Source: JAKEGN01 sp964465665
GTDB lineage: Bacteria; Pseudomonadota; Gammaproteobacteria; Steroidobacterales; Woeseiaceae
Length of the DNA stretch: 6,529 bases
Direction of reading: 5' to 3'
Assembly: GCA_964465665.1 (NCBI GenBank)
Contig: CAYXKM010000053.1
Coordinates: 1-6,529, forward strand
The notes beneath the pieces were generated by a model. That model saw only the letters and a list, made by a program, of their open reading frames with translations. It was not told the DNA's origin and searched no databases. This document shows, in pieces, positions 1 to 4,212 of the stretch. Every line of letters starts with the position of its first letter. The first letter of the stretch is position 1. The position numbers and the translations under genes are program-made.

Positions 1-1191
1 GCCGCCGATCACGTGGTCGATCTCGGTCCCGGTGCTGGTGTGCACGGCGGCACGGTGGTGGTGTCCGGAACCCCGACACAAATCCGCGACTGTGCGGAAT
101 CGCTGACGGGCCAGTATCTTTCTGGCAAACGATCGATCGCGTTGCCGCAGGCGCGCAACCCGGTCAACCGGAAACACATGCTGAAAATCAGCGGCGCCCG
201 CGGGAACAATCTCAAGTCCGTCGATGTCGCCGTCCCGCTCGGCCTGATGACTTGCGTGACCGGCGTATCCGGTTCGGGGAAATCCACGCTGGTCAACGAC
301 ACATTGTACAAAGCGGTCGCGGATCGACTTTATCGCAGCAACTCGAACCCTGCACCGCACGAAGCCATCGAGGGTCTGGAGAAAATCGACAGCGTCATCG
401 AGATCAGCCAGAGCCCGATAGGCCGCACGCCGCGCTCGAATCCGGCAACCTACAGCGGTCTGTTCACGCCGATACGCGAGCTGTTTGCCGGCACGCAGGA
501 AGCGCGTTCACGCGGTTACATGCCGGGCCGCTTCAGCTTCAACGTCAAAGGAGGCCGCTGCGAAGCCTGCCAGGGCGACGGCGTGCTGAAAGTCGAGATG
601 CACTTCCTGCCGGACATCTACGTGCCCTGTGACGTCTGCCGCGGCCAGCGGTACAACCGCGAGACGCTCGAGATCCGCTACAAGGGGCGAAACATACGCG
701 AAGTACTCGAAATGACCGTCGAGGACGCGCTGGTGTTCTTCCGGAACGTACCGGTAATCGCAAAGAAACTGCAGACGTTGCTGGACGTCGGACTTTCCTA
801 CATACGGCTGGGGCAGAATGCGACCACGCTATCGGGCGGCGAGGCGCAACGGGTCAAACTGGCGAAGGAACTGTCGAAACGCGACACGGGCAATACTCTT
901 TACATCCTGGATGAGCCGACCACCGGACTGCACTTTCACGACATCGAGCAGCTGCTCGTCGTACTTCACCGCCTGCGTGACAAGGGCAACACCGTGGTCG
1001 TCATCGAGCATAACCTGGACGTGATCAAGACCGCGGACTGGGTCATCGATCTCGGACCCGAAGGCGGCGACGGTGGCGGACGCATCATCGCGACCGGTAC
1101 CCCGGAGGACATCGCCGCCTGCAAGTCGTCGTTCACCGGCCAGTACCTGCGGCCGCTGCTGGGCAACGCGCGCAACAAACGCCGCGCCTGA
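1..1191 (+). CDS. uvrA: UvrABC system protein A, C-terminal part (5' end outside window)
   Basis: UvrA is the ATPase that, with UvrB, finds bulky DNA lesions in the cytoplasm and starts nucleotide excision repair. The frame is open from base 1 (AADHVVDLGPG...), so the gene is cut by the window edge; 396 codons remain of a family length near 940. Numbering from the first codon, I see the end of the first ATPase unit (DLGPGAGVHGG, LTGQYLSGKR), then the whole second unit: Walker A GVSGSGKS at about 88-95, the structural zinc finger CEAC-x19-CDVC at 187-213, the ABC signature LSGGEAQR at 277-284, Walker B LYILDEP at 300-306 and the H-loop VIEHN around His337. All key residues are intact. The match to E. 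coli UvrA, from memory, is close over the whole stretch. It ends with TGA at 1189-1191 after a basic tail (NARNKRRA). It converges on the minus-strand operon. No frameshift or odd composition is seen. Confidence 0.98.
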   Translation, partial: AADHVVDLGPGAGVHGGTVVVSGTPTQIRDCAESLTGQYLSGKRSIALPQARNPVNRKHMLKISGARGNNLKSVDVAVPLGLMTCVTGVSGSGKSTLVNDTLYKAVADRLYRSNSNPAPHEAIEGLEKIDSVIEISQSPIGRTPRSNPATYSGLFTPIRELFAGTQEARSRGYMPGRFSFNVKGGRCEACQGDGVLKVEMHFLPDIYVPCDVCRGQRYNRETLEIRYKGRNIREVLEMTVEDALVFFRNVPVIAKKLQTLLDVGLSYIRLGQNATTLSGGEAQRVKLAKELSKRDTGNTLYILDEPTTGLHFHDIEQLLVVLHRLRDKGNTVVVIEHNLDVIKTADWVIDLGPEGGDGGGRIIATGTPEDIAACKSSFTGQYLRPLLGNARNKRRA

Positions 1192-1218
1192 CTCTGTGAT
1201 GACTTGCACGAGCCTGAA

Positions 1219-1273
1219 CTGCAGGAGCCCGCAGTGTCTGGCTGTGGCCCCTGTAGGAGCCTGCATTGCCGGC
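1219..1273 (+). repeat. Two direct copies of a REP-like core
   Basis: CTGCAGGAGCCCGCA at 1219-1233 and CTGTAGGAGCCTGCA at 1251-1265 match at 13 of 15 bases in the same orientation, with starts 32 bp apart. The second copy has a GTAG tetranucleotide (1253-1256) followed by an imperfect stem, GCCTGC (1259-1264), loop ATT, GCCGGC (1268-1273), with one mismatch. GTAG/GTAGGAGC followed by a small GC-rich palindrome is the typical layout of REP elements moved by RAYT transposases in gammaproteobacteria. Family membership is inferred from this layout; one locus cannot show that the sequence is dispersed in the genome. Confidence 0.5.
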
Positions 1274-1303
1274 GACCAATCGTGGCACAACGCGTCAGGC
1301 TGA

Positions 1304-1366
1304 CACCGCACCGGCACGCCGTTCGAGCGCATTTCCTCTAAGTGAGAACGGCGTGCCGGTGCGGTG
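1304..1366. repeat. Perfect 21-bp inverted repeat (long hairpin), possible bidirectional terminator
   Basis: The left arm at 1304-1324 (starts CACCGCACCGG, ends CCGTTC) is the exact reverse complement of the right arm at 1346-1366 (starts GAACGG, ends GGTGCGGTG). The loop is 21 nt (1325-1345). The pairing stops cleanly at both ends. The stem is very GC-rich and would be highly stable as RNA. It lies between the 3' ends of convergent genes, where it could stop transcription from either side or protect mRNA ends. No T-tract follows on either strand, so it is not a standard intrinsic terminator. No target-site duplication flanks it. It could also be a repeat element of the REP/REPIN type. Confidence 0.7.
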
Positions 1367-1373
1367 CCGGCCC

Positions 1374-1450
1374 GTTACCAACGCGCAGACAAGGGGCATT
1401 GTGGTAACAGTTACCCTAGCTCGGGAATTAAGGTAACTGTCACCTTAATT
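1374..1450. repeat. Cluster of GTTACC/GGTAAC half-sites forming two dyads
   Basis: Five copies of one hexamer in alternating orientation lie here: GTTACC 1374-1379, GGTAAC 1403-1408, GTTACC 1410-1415, GGTAAC 1432-1437 and the variant GTCACC 1439-1444. The second and third form a perfect dyad, GGTAAC-A-GTTACC (1403-1415). The last two form the core of a longer palindrome in which AATTAAGGT (1426-1434) pairs with ACCTTAATT (1442-1450), with one mismatched pair inside. The two dyad centres (1409 and 1438) are 29 bp apart. The longer palindrome covers the last three codons and the stop of the ATP-grasp gene. It may be a dispersed palindromic repeat, an operator pair, or a weak terminator; the sequence alone does not decide. 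Confidence 0.6.
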
Positions 1451-2342
1451 GTTGCCGGACGCAGGAATCGAAGGCGCGCGCGAAGCGGCCGGGCGCTTCC
1501 TTGTGCATGCGCAGGTACATCGACGGTTCGATCAGCTCGAGTTCCATGAGCAAGAAGCGGCCGTCCTCGCCGCGCACGAAGTCGCTGCGGCAATACACGG
1601 GCAACGGGTCGATCAGGCTGATGACATGATTGGCCGCCTGCACCAGTGCGGACTCCGGTTCGATTGTGGTGATTTTTGAACCGTGCTCTTCCTGCACGCG
1701 AAAATCACCCTGCCGCGGCACTTTCTGTATGGCATGGCTGTACTGGTCACCGAAGTGAAACAGCGAAAACTCGCCCTCGGTGCAGATGTTGCCTGCGAAC
1801 GGTTGCACGACGAACGGTCGCGAGTGAAAAGTCTTTTGCAACAACGCTGTCGTTTCAGCCGCCACCGGTCTCGACACGAGGAAAGTATCGGTCGCGTTGG
1901 TACTGATCACCGGTTTGACGATGATCCGATCGCCGAAAGCCCGGAAACTTTCGTCTATGCCTCCTACATCGAACCAGTTCCCCGCCGATGCATCGCTCCA
2001 GCGGCTGGGCACGATCTGGGCACTGCGTGCCTCGAGATCCCGGAGATAGGTTTTGGCGAGGTTCCAGCGCACAAGGGACAGGTCGTTCACGAGGATTGCC
2101 GGTGAGGCGTCGATATCCTCCAGCACACGCAGGAAACGGTCGGGGTCCTGCGGGTAGTCCCATGGCGCCGCAATGTACACGGCGTCGTAGGTAGCCCAGT
2201 CGATGCCCGACCTTCGCCAGGGCAGCCACTCGCAGTGCCATCCGAGCTCGGCCATGGGCTCGAACGCCAGGTCGGCGTCGATGGACCAGCCGCCGGTATC
2301 TTCCATCGTCAGGAAAGCACAGCGCAAATTACTCGGCGGCAT
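1440..2342 (-). CDS. ATP-grasp domain protein, predicted ATP-dependent ligase of unknown substrate
   Basis: ATP-grasp enzymes use ATP to make an acyl-phosphate and join a carboxylate to an amine or thiol. From ATG at 2342 the product has 300 residues. It shows an N-terminal beta-strand (RCAFLTMED, 7-15), an IAAPWDY segment (57-63) typical of the pre-ATP-grasp domain, IIVKP with the likely ATP-contacting Lys143, the hinge VVQPF (178-182), EGEFS (189-193), and a C-terminal metal-site region with RSDFV (252-256) and MELELIEPS (266-274), where Glu267, Glu269 and Glu272 are candidate Mg ligands. The general pattern recalls the RimK/glutathione synthetase-like group and the cycloserine-pathway protein DcsG, but a substrate cannot be assigned. 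The ATG overlaps the lipase gene by 14 nt; TTG codons at 2357 and 2327 are alternatives, and no start has a strong ribosome site. Start choice is therefore uncertain. The stop codon lies inside a palindromic repeat. Confidence 0.85.
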   Translation of the reverse strand: MPPSNLRCAFLTMEDTGGWSIDADLAFEPMAELGWHCEWLPWRRSGIDWATYDAVYIAAPWDYPQDPDRFLRVLEDIDASPAILVNDLSLVRWNLAKTYLRDLEARSAQIVPSRWSDASAGNWFDVGGIDESFRAFGDRIIVKPVISTNATDTFLVSRPVAAETTALLQKTFHSRPFVVQPFAGNICTEGEFSLFHFGDQYSHAIQKVPRQGDFRVQEEHGSKITTIEPESALVQAANHVISLIDPLPVYCRSDFVRGEDGRFLLMELELIEPSMYLRMHKEAPGRFARAFDSCVRQQLR

Positions 2343-3051
2343 CGGCCAGCTCGCCAAACGTGCCGGTACGCAGGAAGCGTTTGACGAGGCCGATCACTTC
2401 CTCGTTCTGCATGATGTAGGCATGGCTGACTTCGACCAGGCGGAAGTCGCTCATGCCCTCGAGTTTCGTATCCTCAACCGACACTTTGCCATCGTCAGGG
2501 TTGTCGAGGATCGCCGATGACAACGGATCAATACTGCGATTGCCGGCGATCACTGCAAACTCGAATTCCGGCGCGCCGAGACTGAGCGGAATGCTGCCCT
2601 CGCCTTTGCCGAGCTGCGAGCCGGCAGGACCGTTCAGCCAATCGAACCCGGGCATCCCGCCAAGGCTGTCGGCCACCTTGCTACCCTGGTTCGGTGGCGC
2701 CAGCATGACCACGCGGCCAACCCGATCGATAGCGTTTTCCGCATAGTAATAGCGCACCAGTATGCCACCGAGGGAGTGCGTGACGAAGTGCACTTTGGCA
2801 GCGTCTTCACCGCATTGCTCGAGTCCCTCTTCGATCGCCAGAGGCGCGAGTTCCTCGATCGGGTATTCGCGCGAAGGGTATGACACGTTGGCCACGAGAT
2901 AGCCGTCATCCTGCAATGCGTCTTTCATTGCATTCATGGCGCGCGCCGTGCGTGCCAGGCCGTGCAACAACACCACGCATTCGGCGCCGGCTTCCGCCAA
3001 CGGTGTTGGCGCCGCATTCAGCAATGCTGCGAGCAGCGCTGACCGGATCAC
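2329..3051 (-). CDS. Alpha/beta-hydrolase lipase/esterase family protein
   Basis: This predicted serine hydrolase has 240 residues. The oxyanion-hole region is VVLLHGLART (26-35), the nucleophile elbow is VTHSLGG with Ser93, and the likely catalytic His is His210 in EVSHAYI; an Asp in NPDDGKVS (Asp186/187) is the best acid candidate. Thr replaces the first Gly of the usual GxSxG, a variant known in this hydrolase group, so activity is expected. LAPPNQGS (117-124) is also typical of triacylglycerol-lipase-like members. Residues 1-21 (MIRSALLAALL...PLAEA) look like a short signal peptide with cleavage after AEA, which suggests the periplasm or beyond; the prediction is moderate because the first core strand starts soon after. 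It begins with GTG inside a GTGA overlap with the acetyltransferase stop, and a good GGAAGG site lies 7 nt upstream. The natural substrate is unknown. Confidence 0.9.
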   Translation of the reverse strand: MIRSALLAALLNAAPTPLAEAGAECVVLLHGLARTARAMNAMKDALQDDGYLVANVSYPSREYPIEELAPLAIEEGLEQCGEDAAKVHFVTHSLGGILVRYYYAENAIDRVGRVVMLAPPNQGSKVADSLGGMPGFDWLNGPAGSQLGKGEGSIPLSLGAPEFEFAVIAGNRSIDPLSSAILDNPDDGKVSVEDTKLEGMSDFRLVEVSHAYIMQNEEVIGLVKRFLRTGTFGELADAAE

Positions 3052-3560
3052 GTAAGCACCTTCCGCATGCAGACCCTGTTCGCTGCCTTGAGTCCGGCTT
3101 TCGCCTCCTGGCGCAGCAGATCGCGCATTTCATCACCGAGCGAGCCCTTGCCGAGCACCTCGAATCCCAGCGCTGCATAGAACGGCGCATTCCACGGCAG
3201 GTGGCGAAAGGTGATCAGCGTCAGTGCATCGAAGCCCTGCGACGTTGCCCAGGCAACGACGGTGTTCACGAGTGCCGTGCCGATGCCACGGCGCGCGAAA
3301 TCCGGGTGTACGTCCATTTCATCGACGTGCGCCTGGTCGTCGATTACGCAGGCATGCGCGAATCCTACAGGCTCGCGCTTGGCATTCAGCGCGACCCATA
3401 GACGTCCGTCGCGCTGCGCTTCCGCCAGCGTCGCGCGATCCGTAACCCGGTAACGGATATGCAGGGGCAAGTCCGCTTCCGGAAACATTGCCGCCGCCGC
3501 CTGTTCGATACGCGGAATAGCGGACAAATGCGATTCTGCCGCGAGCTCGATCGATGCCAT
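3048..3560 (-). CDS. GNAT family N-acetyltransferase
   Basis: GNAT enzymes move an acetyl group from acetyl-CoA to an amine of a small molecule or protein, in the cytoplasm. The 170-residue product fills a single GNAT fold: N-terminal IELAAESHLSAIPRIE (4-19), a central strand pair around LWVALNA...GFAHACV (54-72), motif A HVDEMDVHPDFARRGIGTAL (78-97) with the acetyl-CoA pyrophosphate loop RRGIGT (90-95), and motif B NAPFYAALGFE (124-134), where Tyr128 sits at the usual general-acid position. The length is normal for the family. The ATG at 3560 starts 10 nt after the stop of the upstream membrane-protein gene with no clear Shine-Dalgarno, so it probably depends on translational coupling. Its stop overlaps the lipase start by four bases. 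The substrate is unknown. Confidence 0.92.
   Translation of the reverse strand: MASIELAAESHLSAIPRIEQAAAAMFPEADLPLHIRYRVTDRATLAEAQRDGRLWVALNAKREPVGFAHACVIDDQAHVDEMDVHPDFARRGIGTALVNTVVAWATSQGFDALTLITFRHLPWNAPFYAALGFEVLGKGSLGDEMRDLLRQEAKAGLKAANRVCMRKVLT
3059..3064 (-). promoter_or_regulatory. Ribosome binding site that supports the GTG start of the lipase gene
   Basis: Read on the minus strand, GGAAGG at 3064-3059 is followed by 7 nt and then GTG at 3051-3049. It lies inside the last codons of the acetyltransferase gene. The good match and spacing favour this GTG start, which overlaps the previous stop codon (GTGA). Confidence 0.7.
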
Positions 3561-3570
3561 TGCGAGTAAG

Positions 3571-4212
3571 TCAGCGGGTGAATCCGGCAGCTTTCAACTG
3601 CCGGTCGTGCAGGGAGCCAAGCGTCAGCAACGCCAGCACCGCGCCCAGAAGCGCGAGTGCCATGTCGGATTGCGTATCCCATACGTAACCCTGCGTGCCG
3701 AGGAAGGACTCGGCCGCTTCCTCGGACAGCAACGCCACCCACCATTCGACCAGCTCGTACAGCGCGCTGATACCCAGGCACAGCCCAACGATAAAAAAGT
3801 TGCGCCAGCGAACACTGTTGAACACGTTCTTCCGGATAACCAGCTCGCGCGCAATGATGGCCGGGATGAACCCCTGCGCCAGGTGCCCGAGTTTGTCGTA
3901 ATCGTTGCGCTGGCTTCCGAGTGCGTCCCGGACCCAGTCGCCGATCGGCACCTCGGCGTAGGTGTAATGGCCGCCGATCATGAGGATGATGCAGTGAATC
4001 AGGATCAGCACGTAGGTCAGTCGCGTCAGCGGAAAGCTCAATCGGGTGTACCAGAGTACGGCTGCACCAACCAGCGCCGGGAACACCTCGAGCCACCAGG
4101 TCGGGTAGTCTTTCGGGGCGATGCCCGACCATAGCAACACGCCGAGGAACACGACGATCCAGACGATCTGCCGGGTAGTTGTATTCATGCTCCGGTCCGC
4201 AGAGTTATTCAT
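3571..4212 (-). CDS. yjdF: YjdF/DUF2238 family inner-membrane protein
   Basis: The 213-residue product is close in length to E. coli YjdF (about 209). It has roughly six hydrophobic helices, near residues 15-31, 38-55, 65-82, 108-126, 138-162 and 180-199, so it is an integral inner-membrane protein. Conserved family blocks are seen: GGHYTYAEVP (80-89), YDKLGHLAQGF (105-115), SALYELVEWW (149-158) and GTQGYVWDTQSDM (172-184); the His, Asp and Glu residues in them are the likely functional set. The family has no established biochemical role that I can state. I chose ATG 4212 (MNNSADRS...) because it overlaps the upstream stop by 8 nt and follows an AAGGG stretch; ATG 4188 (MNTTTRQ) is an alternative. 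A longer reading from 4311 would run deep into the upstream gene with an arginine-rich, unlikely N-terminus. Confidence 0.9.
   Translation of the reverse strand: MNNSADRSMNTTTRQIVWIVVFLGVLLWSGIAPKDYPTWWLEVFPALVGAAVLWYTRLSFPLTRLTYVLILIHCIILMIGGHYTYAEVPIGDWVRDALGSQRNDYDKLGHLAQGFIPAIIARELVIRKNVFNSVRWRNFFIVGLCLGISALYELVEWWVALLSEEAAESFLGTQGYVWDTQSDMALALLGAVLALLTLGSLHDRQLKAAGFTR

Noticed and set aside
829..1332. A 167-codon minus-strand open frame across the uvrA 3' end
   Set aside because: Most of it is antisense to the highly conserved UvrA signature and Walker B region, and the rest runs through the intergenic hairpin. No domain is visible.
1304..1450. Standard intrinsic terminator for uvrA or the operon
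   Set aside because: Stable stems exist, but none is followed by a run of T on the strand that would be transcribed, so I list them as repeats only.
2304..2357. TTG at 2357 or ATG at 2306 as the start of the ATP-grasp gene
   Set aside because: ATG 2306 would remove the first core beta-strand (RCAFLT). TTG 2357 is a rarer start codon with no better ribosome site, so ATG 2342 is preferred, though TTG 2327 is still possible.
3386..4132. A 248-codon minus-strand open frame across yjdF and the acetyltransferase gene
   Set aside because: It is the shifted frame of two well-supported genes, very rich in Arg, and has no family features.
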